A DNA stretch of 64,000 nucleotides from Erinaceus europaeus (Eukaryota > Chordata > Mammalia > Eulipotyphla > Erinaceidae). Both the position numbers and the translations under genes were made by a program. The notes below the pieces were generated by a model. The model worked only from the letters and a program-made list of their open reading frames with translations. It had not been told where the DNA came from and ran no database searches. Location of the stretch: the NCBI RefSeq assembly GCF_950295315.1, contig NC_080181.1:36857375-36921374 (forward strand). Reading direction: 5' to 3'. Shown here in pieces: positions 26,811 to 37,913 of the stretch (position 1 is the first letter of the stretch; every line of letters starts with the position of its first letter).

Positions 26811-27876
26811 AAAATCTGGGCGCAATCAAGACAAACCACTTGCACCTGTGTGAGAATCTAAAAAAAAAAATCCTAGGCGCAATCAAGACAAACCACTTGA
26901 ACCTGTGCTCGAATCTACAAAAAATAAAATCCTAGGCGCAATCAATTCAAACAACTTGCACCTGTGTGCGAATCTATAAACAACACACACCTGGGGGCAA
27001 TCATGACAAACCACTTGCACCTGTGTGGGAATCTGAAAACAACACACACCTGGGCACATTCAAGTGAAACCACTTGCAACTGTGTGCATATCTAAAAACA
27101 ACACACACCTGTGCAGAATCAAGATCAACCAATTGCACCTGTGTGTGAATCTACAAAAAACAAAAACCTAGGCGCAATCAAGACAAACCATTTGCACCTG
27201 TTTGCGAAGCTTCAAAAAAAAAATAGGCACAATCAAGACAAACCACTTGCAACTGTGTGCAAATCTACAAGAAAAAAAAACCAAGGCATAATCAAGAGAA
27301 ACCAATTTCACCTGTGTGCGAATCTACAAACAAAACACACCTGGGCGCAATCAAGACAAACAACTTGCACCTGTGTGCGAATCTTAAAAAAAAAAAAAAA
27401 AAACCTAGGCGCAATCAAGACAAACGACTTGCACCTGTGTGCGAATCTTCAAAAAAAAAAAAAAAACTAGGCGCAATCAAGACAAACCACTTACACCTGT
27501 GTGCGAATCTAAAAAAAAAAAAACAATCCTAGGCGCCATCAAGACAAACCAATTGCACCTGTGTGCGAATCTAGAAACAACACACACCTGGGTGCAATCA
27601 ACACAAACCACTTGCACCTGTGTGCTAATATTCAAAATAAAAACCTAGGCACAATCAAGACAAACCACTTGCACCTGTGTGTGAATCTACAAAAAAAAAC
27701 CTAGGTGCAATCAAGAGAAACCACTTGCACCTCTGTGCGAATCTTCAAAAAAAAAAAAAAAACCTATGCGTAATCAAGACAAACCACTTGCACCGGTGTG
27801 CGAATCTTCAAAAAAAAGCATAGGCACAATCAAGACAAACAACTTGCACCTGTTTGCAAATCTACAACAAAAAAAC
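26811..27876 (+). repeat. Rearranged minisatellite block before the LINE insertion
   Basis: About 590 bp (26811-27400) looks like a second copy of the series at about 26020-26570, including TATAAACAACACACACC, the GCACATTCAAGTG monomer and GCGAAGCTTC. After that the order of the A part resumes (GACAAACGACTTGCACC, then CAATCCTAGGCGCCATC) up to the LINE target site. Confidence 0.6.
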
Positions 27877-27887
27877 CAAGGCGTAAT
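27877..27887 (+). repeat. Target-site duplication, left copy
   Basis: CAAGGCGTAAT, minisatellite sequence directly before the LINE fragment. The equivalent uninterrupted monomer at about 9800 reads CAAGGCGTAATGAAGAG, which shows the pre-insertion state. Confidence 0.8.
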
Positions 27888-28508
27888 TTCATCCCAGGTA
27901 GTTCACTTTCTAACAAAGTCCCATAACCTAGACATACACCAGTTTCTGTGAGAGAGAGCGTATGCGCACACGTATCCATAAACTACTACAAAATATATAC
28001 CTGAAAGCAGGATTACACTAGAGTTTGCAGTGAGTACCTCCCCAACACTTCCTATCCACTATTCCAATCTTGGGATCCATGTTTGCTCAACAAATTGTTT
28101 GGCTTTGTATGTTAACTCTCTTTTCAATCACCAGGTTCCAGATGCCACCAGGATGCTGGCTAGGCTTCCCTGGATTGAAGACCCCACCAATGTGTCCTGG
28201 AGCTCAGCTTCCCCAGAGACACACCCTACTAGGGAAAGAGAGAGGCAGACTGGGAGTATGGACCGACCAGTCAACGCCCATGTTCAGCGGGGAAGCAATT
28301 ACAGAAGCCAGACCCTCTACCTTCTGCAACCCTCAACGACCCGGGGTCCATGCTCCCAGAGGGCTAGAGAATGGGAAGGCTATCATGGGAGAGGGTGGGT
28401 TATGGGGATTGGGTGGTGGGAATTGTGTGGAGTTGTACCCCTCCTACCTTATGCTTTTGTTCACTAATCCTTTCTTAAATTAAAAATTTAAATAAAAAAA
28501 AAAAAAAA
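27888..28508 (+). mobile_element. 5'-truncated LINE-1 3' end with poly(A)
   Basis: 621 bp of non-minisatellite sequence ending in AATAAA (28491-28496) merged into a poly(A) tail. It is flanked by an 11-bp duplication of the minisatellite (27877-27887 and 28509-28519). The sequence, with GACCGACCAGTCAACGCCC, GGGGAAGCAATTACAGAAGC and GGGAATTGTGTGGAGTTGTA, is from memory the 3' end of the LINE-1 family common in hedgehog transcripts. A 145-residue open frame (28030-28467) lies in it, but there are no reverse transcriptase or endonuclease motifs; I take the segment as 3' untranslated sequence. The tail, the truncation and the duplication all fit target-primed reverse transcription. Confidence 0.85.
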
Positions 28509-28519
28509 CAAGGCGTAAT
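28509..28519 (+). repeat. Target-site duplication, right copy
   Basis: CAAGGCGTAAT directly after the poly(A), continuing GAAGAGAAACC as in the uninterrupted monomer near 9800. The exact length is slightly ambiguous because the preceding A-tract merges with the poly(A). Confidence 0.8.
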
Positions 28520-31500
28520 GAAGAGAAACCAATTGCACCTGTGTGCGAATCTACAAAAAATAAAATCCTAGGCACAATCAATTCAAACAACTTGCACCTG
28601 TGTGCGAACCTATAAACAACACACACCTGGGGGCAATCACGACAAACCACTTGCACCTGTGTGGGAATCTGAAAACAACACACACCTGTGCGGAATCAAG
28701 ATCAAACAATTGCACCTGTGTGTGAATCTACAAAAAACAAAAACCTAGGCGCAGTCAAGACAAACCATTTGCACCTGTGTGCGAAGCTTCAAAAAAAATA
28801 GGCACAATCAAGACAAACCAATTGCAACTGTGTGCAAATCTACAAGAAAAAAAAACCAAGGCGTAATCAAGAGAAACCAATTTCACCTGTGTGCGAATCT
28901 ACAAACAAAACACACCTGGGCGCAATCAAGACAAACAACTTGCACCTGTGTGCGAATCTTCAAAAAAAAAAAAAAAAAACCTGGGCGCAATCAAGACAAA
29001 CAACTTGCACCTGTGTGCGAATCTATGAAAAAAAAAAAAACTAGGTGCAATCAAGACAAACCACTTACACCTGTGTGCGAATAAAAAAAAAAAACCTAGG
29101 CGCAATCAAGACAAACCACTTGCACCTGTGTGATAATCTAAAAAAAAAAAAAATCCTAGGCGCAATCAAGACAAACCACTTGCACCTGTGTACAAATATT
29201 AAAGAAAAAAAACCAAGGCGTAATCAAGACAAACCACTTGCACATGTTTGCGAATATAAAAAAAAAAAAAGCTAGGCGCAATCAAGACAAACCACTTGCA
29301 CCTGTTGCGAATCTACAACAAAAAAAACCAAGGCGTAATCAAGAGAAACCAATTGCAATTGTGTGCGAATCTACAAACAACACACACCTGGGCTCAATCA
29401 AGGCAAACCACTTGCACCTGTGTGTGAATCTAAAAAAAAAAAAAAACCTGGGCGCAATCAAGACAAACCACTTGCACCTGTGTGAGAATCTAAAAAAAAA
29501 AATCCTAGGCGCAATCAAGACAAACCACTTGCACCTGTGTGCGAATCTACAAAAAATAAAATCCTAGGCGCAATCAATTCAAACAACTTGCACCTGTGTG
29601 CGAAACTATAAACAACACACACCTGGGGGCAATCATGACAAACCTCTGGCACCTGTGTGGGAATCTGAAAACAACACACACCTGGGCACATTCAAGTGAA
29701 ACCACTTGCAACTGTGTGCAAATCTAAAAACAACACACACCTGTGCGGAATCAAGATCAACCAATTGCACCTGTGTGTGAATCTACAAAAAACAAAACCT
29801 AGGCGCAATCAAGACAAACCATTTGCACCTGTGTGCGAAGCTTCAAAAAAAAATAGGCACAATCAAGACAAACCACTTGCAACTGTGTGCAAATCTACAA
29901 GAAAAAAAAACCAAGGCATAATCAAGAGAAACCAATTTCACCTGTGTGCGAATCTACAAACAAAACACACCTGGGCGCAATCAAGACAAACAACTTGCAC
30001 CTATGTGCGAATCTTCAAAAAAAAAAATAAAACCTAGGCTCAATCAAGACAGACGACTTGCACCTGTGTGCGAAACTTCAAAAAAAAAAAAAAAAAAAAC
30101 TAGGCACAATCAAGACAAACCACTTACACCTGTGTGAGAATCTAAAAAAAAAAAAAAAAAACAATCCTAGGCGCCATCAAGACAAACCAATTGCACCTGT
30201 GTGCGAATCTAGAACAACACACACCTGGGTGCAATCAACACAAACCACTTCCACCTGTGTGCTAATATTCAAAATAAAAACCTAGGCACAATCAAGACAA
30301 ACTACTTGCACCTGTGTGTGAATCTACAAAAAAAAACCTAGGTGCAATCAAGACAAACCACTTGCACCTGTGTGCGAATCTTCAAAAAACAAAAACCTAT
30401 GGGTAATCAAGACAAACCACTTGCTCCTGTGTGCGAATCTCCAAAAAAAAAAAATTGACACAATCAAGACAAACCACTTGCACCTGTGTGCGAATCTACA
30501 AAAAAAAAAAAACATAGGCACAATCAAGACAAACCACTTGCACGTGTGTGAATCTACAACAAAAAGAAAACCAAGGCATAATCAAGAGAAACCAATTGCA
30601 CCTGTGTGCGAATCTACAAACAACACACACCTGGGCGCAATCAAGACAAACCACTTGCACCTGTGTGAGAATCAAAAAAAAAATCCTAGGCGCAATCAAG
30701 ACAAACCACTTGCACCTGTGTGCGAATCTACAAAAAAAAAAAAAAAAACATAGGCACAATCAAGACAAACCACTTGCACCTGTGTGCAAATCTTCAAAAA
30801 AAAAAAAAAAAAAAAAAAACAAGGCGCAATCAAGTCAAACCACTTGCACCTGTGTGCGAATCTAAAAAAAAAAAAAAGGCGAGGCACAATCAAGACAAAC
30901 CACTTGCACCTGTGTGCGAATCTACAAAAAAAAAAAAACTAGGCGCAATCAAGACAAACCACTTGCACCTGTGTGCGAATCTACAAAAATAATCCTAGAC
31001 ACAATCAAGACAAAACACTTGCACCTGTGTGTGAATCTACAAAATAACCTAGGCGCAATCAAGACAAACCACTTGCACCTGTGTGCGAATCTTCAAAAAA
31101 AAAACCTATGGGTAATCAAGACAAAACACTTGCACCTGTGTGTGAATCTAGAAAAAAATGCCTAGGCGCAATCAAGACAAACCACTTGCACCTGTGTGCG
31201 AATCTCAAAAAAAAAAAAAAAACTAGACGCAATCAAGACAAACCACTAGCACATGTGTGAGAATCTTCAAAAACAAAACATCGGCACAATCAAGAAAAAC
31301 GACTTGCACGTGTACGAATCTACAACAAAAAAAACCAAGGTGTAATCAAGACAAACCGATTGCATATGTGTGCGAATCTACAAACAACACACACCTGGGC
31401 GCAATCAAGACCAACCACTTGCACCTGTGTGCGAATCTAAAGAAAAAAAAATAGGCGCAATCAGGACAAACCACTTGCACCTGTTTGAGAATCTAAAAAA

Positions 31501-34042
31501 AAAAAAAGAAAAATCCTAGGCGCAATCTAGACAAACCACTTGCACCTGTGTACAAATCTTCAAAAAAAAAAAAAAAAACCAAGGAGCAATCAAGACAAAC
31601 CACTTGCACCTGTGTGAGAATCTAAAAAAAAAAAAAACCTAGGCGCAATCAAGACAAACCACTTGCACCTGTGTGAGAATCTAAAAATAAAATCCTAGGC
31701 GCAATCACGACAAACCACTTGCACCTGTGTGGGAATCTACACACAAAAAAAACATAGGCACAATCAAGACAAACCACTTGCACCTGTGTGCGAATCTACA
31801 ACAAAAAAAACCAATCATAATCAAGAGAAAACAATTGCACTTGTGTGCGAATCTACAATCAACACACACCTGGGCGCAATCAAGACAAACCACTTGCACG
31901 TGTGTGAGAATCAAAAAAAAAAATCCTAGGCGGAATCAAGACAAACCACTTGCACCTGTGTGCGAATCTACAAAAAAAAAAAAAAAACGTAGGCACAATC
32001 AAGACAAACCACTTGCACCTATGTGCGAATCTACAACAAAAAAAACCAAGGCGTAACCAAGAGAAACCAATTGCACCTGTGTGCGAATCTACAAACAACA
32101 CACACATGGGCTCAATCAAGACAAAACACTTGCACCTGTGTGCGAATCTAAAAAAAACAATACCTGGGCGCAATCAAGACAAACCACTTGCACCTGTGTG
32201 CGAATCTTCAAAAAAAAAAAAAAAACAGGCACAATCAAGAAAAACCACTTGCACGTGTGAGAATCTACAACAAAAAAAACCAAGGCGTAATCAAGAGAAA
32301 CCAATTGCACATGTGTGCGAATCTACAAACAACACACACCTGGGCAAAATCAAGACAAACCACTTGCACCTGTGTGCGAATCTAAAAAAAAATACCTAGG
32401 CGCAATCAAGACAAACCACTTGCACCTGTGTGAGAATCTAAAAAAAAAAAAAAAAATCCTGGGCGCAATATAGACAAACCACTTGCACCTGTGTACAAAT
32501 CTTCAAAAAAAAAAAAACCAAGGCACAATCAAGACAAACCACTTGCACCTGTGTGCGAATCTACAACAAAAAAAATCAAGGCGTAATCAAGAGAAACCAA
32601 TTGCACCTGTGTGCGAATCTACAAACAACACACACCTGGGCTCAATCAAGACAAACCACTTGCACCTGTGTGCGAATTTAAAAAAAAAAAAACCTGGGCG
32701 CAATCAAGACAAGCCACTTGCACCTGTGTGAGAATCTAAAAAAAAAATCCTAGGTGCAATGAAGACAAACCACTTGAACCTGTGTGCGAATCTACAAAAA
32801 ATAAAATCCTAGGCGCAATCAATTCAAACAACTTGCACCTGTGTGCGAAACTATAAACAACACACAATTGGGGTCAATCATGACAAACCACTTGCACCTG
32901 TGTGGGAATCTGAAAACAACACACACCTGGGCACATTCAAGTGAAAAAACTTGCAACTGTGTGCAAATCTAAAAACAACACACACCTGGGCCGAATCAAG
33001 ATCAACCAATTGCACCTGTGTGTGAATCTACAAAAAAAAAACCTTGTCGCAATCAAGACAAACCACATGCACCTGTGTGCGAAGCTTCAAATAAAAAACT
33101 AGGCACAATCAAGACAAACCACTTGCACCTGTGTGCAAATCTAAAATAAAAACAATCCTAGGCACAATCAAGAAAAACCAATTGCACCTGTGTGCGAATC
33201 TAGAAACAACACACACCTGGGCGCAAATAGACAAACCACTTGCACCTGTGTGCGAATCTTCAAAAAAAAAAAAAAACCTAGGCACAATCAAGACAAACGA
33301 CTTGCACCTGTGTGCGAATCTTCAAAAAAAAAAACAAAAACTAGGCGCAATCAAGACAAACCACTTACACCTGTGTGCGAATCTAAAAAAAAAAAAAAAC
33401 CATCCTAGGCGCCATCAAGACAAACTAATTGCACCTGTGTGCGAATCTAGAAACAACACACACCTGGGTGCAATCAACACAAACCACTTCCACCTGTGTG
33501 GTAATATTCAAAATAAAAACCTAGGCACAATCAAGACAAACCACTTGCACCTGTGTGTGAATCTACAAAAAAAAACCTAGGTGCAATCAAGACAAACCAC
33601 TTGCACCTCTCTGCGAATCTTCAAAAAAAAAAAACCTATGCGTAATCAAGACAAACCACTTGCACCTGTGTGCGAATCTTCAAAAAAAAAAAAAAACATA
33701 GGCACAATCAAGACAAACCACTTGCACCTGTGAGTGAATCTACAAAAAAAAAACCAGGCGCAATCAAGACAAACCACTTGCACCTGTGTGCGAATCTTCA
33801 AAAAAAAAAACCTATGGGTAATCAAGACAAACCACTTGCACCTGTGTACGAATCTAAAAAAAAAAAAAAAAAAAACCTAGGCGCAATCAAGACAAACAAC
33901 GTGCACCTGTGTGCGAATCTACAAAAAAATATTCCTAAGCACATCAAGACAAATCACTTGCACCTGTGTGCGAAACTGTAAACAACACACACCTGGCGGC
34001 TATCATGACAAACCACTTGCACCTGTGTGGGAATCTGAAAAC
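28520..34042 (+). repeat. Trailing minisatellite block with about 1.05 kb internal repeats
   Basis: The GCGAAGCTTC landmark recurs at about 28785 and 29836 (spacing about 1050 bp), with the same flanking order of variants. Further variants such as ACAAAACATCGGC (near 31275) are single relics of the B part. Order is less regular than in copies 1-4. The block ends with GGGAATCTGAAAACAA, which runs directly into macrosatellite sequence. Confidence 0.7.
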
Positions 34043-34500
34043 AATGAGGATCCAAAACTCGGTAGGTCATATCGCCTTATAAAGTAAATCCAGGGATGTT
34101 TGGCGGTGTGTCATAGTGTTAAGGGCTTGTGGCGATCGCGAAAAGAGGGGACAGGTGGAAGCATCTGTGGTCTGGCCCCCAGACCCCCACCTGCAGGGAA
34201 GTCGCTTTAAGGGGGTGAAGCAGATGTTTAGGGGCTCTATCTTTCTCCCCCCACTCTGTATTTCCCCTCCTCTCTCCTTTTCTCTCTGTCAGATGCAAGG
34301 TCAGTAACAACAACAACAACAATAACCACCACCACAGTGACCAAGCAACAAGGGCAGAGAAAGGGGAAAATATGCAGTGCAGGAGCTGTGGATTATTCGT
34401 GCCGCAGGCACTGAGCTGTGGCAATAAGCCCTTGAGGCAATCAATAAATAAATGAATTAGTAATACAGGTAGCAGACATGTATATGTCCCTGTGTGTTTC
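34043..34500 (+). repeat. Macrosatellite unit U2, right remnant
   Basis: Unit homology resumes at AATGAGGATCC, equivalent to U1 position 2923, and runs to the unit end, including SINE-b (about 34169-34454). Together with the left fragment this leaves U1-equivalent 356-2922 (about 2567 bp) missing. Variants TTATAAAG and AAAAGAGGGG match U8-U10, while the SINE-b variants ATATGCAGTG and CGTGCCGC match U3 and U4, so the remnant is a mosaic and not a simple continuation of the U6-like left fragment. Confidence 0.9.
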
Positions 34501-37500
34501 CACTGAGTTAATGTCAATGCACTTTTATTTATTTCTTCATTTATTTATTACCTTGCCATGAGAATTTCTTTCCATTGCTAAAAAAAAGTGTCCCATCAAG
34601 GGTACCAGGTGGTGCCACACCCAGGTAAGCACTCAGGTGACAGTGCAGGAGGACTGGGCTTCAAGACCCTGGTCCCCAACTGCCGGGGGAAATCTTTACA
34701 AGTGGTGCAGAAGTGCTGCAGGTGTCTCTGTGTCTCAAACTCTCTGTGCCTCCCTTCCCTCTCAACTCCTGACTATTTATTCCAATAAATAATCAAGAAC
34801 ATAGAAAGTAAAAGAAGAAAAAGAAAAAGAAAAAGAAAGGAAAATGAAATATTCCACTATTTCAAGGGGCTACTCAGGACACTGCTTTCCTTGTTAAGAT
34901 CCTCACAGCAACCATATTCAGAAAGGCAAAGACGCCATGTATGTTTTAACCCAGTTTTTATATTTATTTATTTATTTATGTACTTATTCAATTTTGTTAT
35001 TGATAAATTAATGCTTTACATTTGACAGCAGACTAGAGCTCTGAAACCAGCGGTCTCAGCTACCCCTATAGATGGTGCTTTGCCTGTACAAAACCAATCC
35101 ATTGACGTGTCCATCCATCCATCCATCCATCCATCCATCATCCATCCATCCACCAGTCAACCAAGCTAAGTACAAAAGGAGATCTCTCCTTGAATGATGA
35201 AGACAATCAGCGCTGCACAGGTAGGTTGCAAAGGGGCCAGTTCGGCTGAATAGGGCAGTGGGGCTGAACCAGGGAATGTGTTGGCGGGTGTGGGTGTGGG
35301 TGGGGTGAGCCGGTGACCCTGTGAGCTGGGTCACATCAAGGAAGGGAGGGGGTGGAAGGGGTTGCAAGCAGCGGTCACTGGAGAACCATCACGAGTGCTG
35401 GAGCTGGTGAGCAGGGCACCCGGAAGAGAGGACAGACAAGAGGAGAGAAGCAAGGTGCAGAGGAGAGGAGAGGGGAAAGGATGGACAGGAGAGGAGAGGA
35501 CAGGAGAGGAGAGGAGAGGACAGGAGAGGACAGGAGTGGAGGGGACCTGAGAAACCTACCTGGACATAGGCAGCATACAGACATCCAGGAAGGCAGGCAG
35601 GCAGGCATGCAGGCAGCTCTGGCCTGGGCTGCCTGGATCCTGGGTACACCTCCTTCTTTCTTCTCTTGGCTGCCAGCCCTGAGGTCCCTCGTCGGTCGGC
35701 ACTGTCTTCCTATCCTTCCGTCCCTGTGTGCCAGGGCCCTGGCGTCTGGGCGCTGCTGCCTGACCTAGTGGCAGGGCAGGTGGGCTGCCCAGTGCCAGTG
35801 TGGCCAGCACACAATGCCGGGGGCTAGGACATCACAGAGGGTTCCTGCGGTTGCTAGGTAGCGGGGACCCCGCCCATCCAGTTGACCAGCAGCCATAAGC
35901 CCGAACCTTAACTTGACCTGAGGGGTTGTGGCCAGCCACCAGACCCAGAGCCCCAGGCCAAAACTGGTGGTGGCCAGCCACCAGAGCCAGAGCCCCAGGC
36001 CAAAGCAGGTGCAAGTGGGCCGGGCCAATGACTATGGGCAGAGTGGGGTGTGTCTGGCCTCGGGGCTGGCATCTGACAGCCCATGGCTGGGGGCCAAGGG
36101 CCGCCAGGCCCCTGTCCGACCATGTTCACTGAACACAGTCCTGCTGACTGACTGACAGTCCCCTCCAGAGATACCCACACCAGGTACCTGGGTGCCCAGA
36201 GCTGCCCCTGAGGTTTGGTGGGTGCCTGCCTGGACACATGCCTCCGTAGTGGAGGCCTCTATTAATCCCATTGCCTACTGACAGCTGCCCTCCTTCGGCT
36301 CCTCCTCCTCATCCTCTCCTCCTCCTCCTCCTCCTCCTGCTCCTCTTCCTCCACCTCCTCCTCAACTTCCTCATCCTCAGAGGGACTCACTCTGGGCCCA
36401 GGCAAGCCAGGGCATCTGCTCTGGCTGCTGCAGCTTCTATCCAGTGGGTGGGTGCAGGTATCTGGTCCTGTCAGTCCCTGATTCCTGGGACCTTCCATGC
36501 CTCCAGCTCCCCCCACTCTCGAGACCAGACACCTCCTCAAGGATGCCCTCTTTCCCCTTGCCCCCTGTCCCCCAGATCCCCAACTAACATCTACTTTGTG
36601 CCACCCTGTGCTACTTTCCTGCCACCCTGCTGCTGCCCTTCAGCCCTGGGGGACCTGGGCCAGCCCAGCTGCCATCTCACCATCCAGCAGGGGGACCTGC
36701 CCTAACCCCCTGCCACCACACCCACACACAGCCCTGCAAACCCTCAGGGGCTCCCCTGCCTGCAGTCTGCCTCTCAACCAGTCTCCTTCTGCCCCCTTGC
36801 CGCCATACAGCCTCTGCCATGGCCCCCCACACACACCTAGGCATGAGCAGCCCACACATGCAACACTCTCCCATCTCCCTGCCACTCCATTTGCTCTAAG
36901 GCTGTCAAGAGTCTTTTTTTCTGACTGTAGGGGAGTTGAGACTGTCCAATGTCCTGGGGAGCAAGAACTGCAAACAATCCATCTACAATGTAACATTTGG
37001 GTCTCAGGCTGTCCAATCCCTAGTGCACTGTGCAGGCCTATGAGTGGCAAAAACACCCCATTCTGAGCACGACATCTGGCTGGGCTAGTGGCTCTTTCTG
37101 TGGACTAGGACACAGACAGACAGACAGACAGAGTTTTCAGGTTCAAAATCTATACTTCCCAGAAGATGTTCATTCAGTTCGGTTAAAAAAAAAAAAAAAA
37201 GGCTTTTTATTTTTTTCCCCCCTGCTTGGGTAACCAGTCTGCTGCCTGTTTCTCAGTGAAAAAAAGGAAAAATCTTTTTTGGAGGGAAAAGGACCAAAAT
37301 GCAGGCAGGTGGACTCCGTGGAGGGTGGATGGGAAGTTGCTCCTGCGCTGGCACTAGAGCCCCAGCTGCTGTTCCAGGCACTCTCTGATACCAGAGATCT
37401 CCGTGTGGCGTGTCATGACACTGTCTCCAGGAGTGATCCTCAGGAAAATGAGGATCCAAAACTCGGCAGGTCATATCGCCTTACAAAGTAAATCCAGGGA

Positions 37501-37913
37501 TGTTTGGCGGTGTGTCAGAGGGTTAAGGGCTTGTGGCACTCGCGAAAAGTGGGGACAGGTGGAAGGATCTGGGGTCTGGCCCCCAGACCCCCACCTGCAG
37601 GGAAGTCGCTTTAAGGGGGTGAAGCAGGTGTTTAGGGGCTCTATCTTTCTCCCCCCACTCTGTATTTCCCCTCCTCTCTCCTTTTCTCTCTGTCAGATGC
37701 AAGGTCAGTAACAACAACAACAACAACAACAACAATAACCACCACCACAGTGACCAAGCAACAAGGGCAGAGAAAGGGGAAAATATGCAGTGCAGGAGCT
37801 GTGGATTATTCGTGCCGCAGGCACTGAGCTGTGGCAATAAGCCCTTGAGGCAATCAATAAATAAATGAATTAGTAATACAGGTAGCAGACATGTATATGT
37901 CCCTGTGTGTTTC
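34501..37913 (+). repeat. Macrosatellite unit U3 (3413 bp)
   Basis: Complete unit: SINE-a about 34604-34844, CATC tract about 35110-35153, G-quadruplex-like patch 35286-35305, purine tract about 35425-35540, TCC tract about 36289-36378, CTCF-like word 36684, SINE-b about 37573-37867. It shares TTTGTGCCACCCTGTGC (near 36595) with U1 but not with U5, a sign of conversion between units. Confidence 0.95.
35286..35305 (+). other. G-quadruplex-type motif in U3
   Basis: Four G-runs spaced TGT, TGT and T (G3, G3, G3, G4). Equivalent four-run motifs are at 45497-45516 (U6), 48876-48895 (U7, first loop TAT), 52256-52275 (U8), 55694-55713 (U9), 59054-59073 (U10) and 63963-63984 (diverged flank). U1, U4 and U5 have lost the first run by substitution. 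Confidence 0.6.

Larger units (their letters stand above)
3748..34042 (+). repeat. A-rich minisatellite array, monomer about 61 bp, roughly 480-500 copies
   Basis: About 30.3 kb of head-to-tail monomers, interrupted once by a LINE fragment. Each monomer has the core words GCAATCAAGACAAACCAC, TTGCACCTGTG and GCGAATCT, then an A-tract of 6 to about 25 bases and a CCTAGG or CCAAGG start of the next monomer. Length varies (about 54-70 bp), mostly in the A-tract. Three main monomer types are visible: a standard type (CCTAGGCGCAATC), a type with AAGGCGTAATCAAGAGAAACC and CAATTG in place of CACTTG, and a type whose A-tract is replaced by AAACAACACACACCTGGG. The plus strand is rich in A and C and poor in G. 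No gene is supported. Confidence 0.95.

Noticed and set aside
28030..28467. 145-residue frame within the LINE fragment
   Set aside because: It lies in what looks like the LINE-1 3' untranslated region, and no reverse transcriptase or endonuclease motif is present.
3732..33981. Many lysine-rich open frames of 60-373 residues across the minisatellite
   Set aside because: They follow from a monomer core without plus-strand stops plus A-tracts. The frame changes with each A-tract length, starts and ends are arbitrary, and there is no domain, splice pattern or conservation beyond the repeat itself.
3748..34042. CRISPR array (regular repeats of about 45-50 bp separated by variable parts)
   Set aside because: The variable part is only an A-tract of changing length, not unique spacers; the repeats themselves diverge, there are no cas genes, and the surrounding DNA is mammalian.
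3748..34042. Derivation of the minisatellite monomer from SINE-a
   Set aside because: The minus strand shares short words (AAGTGG, CAGGTG) with SINE-a, but I could not extend the match beyond a few bases, so homology is not supported.
3748..34042. Telomeric or classical centromeric satellite
   Set aside because: There are no TTAGGG-type repeats, no ~171-bp alpha-like monomer, and I saw no convincing CENP-B box in the monomer core.
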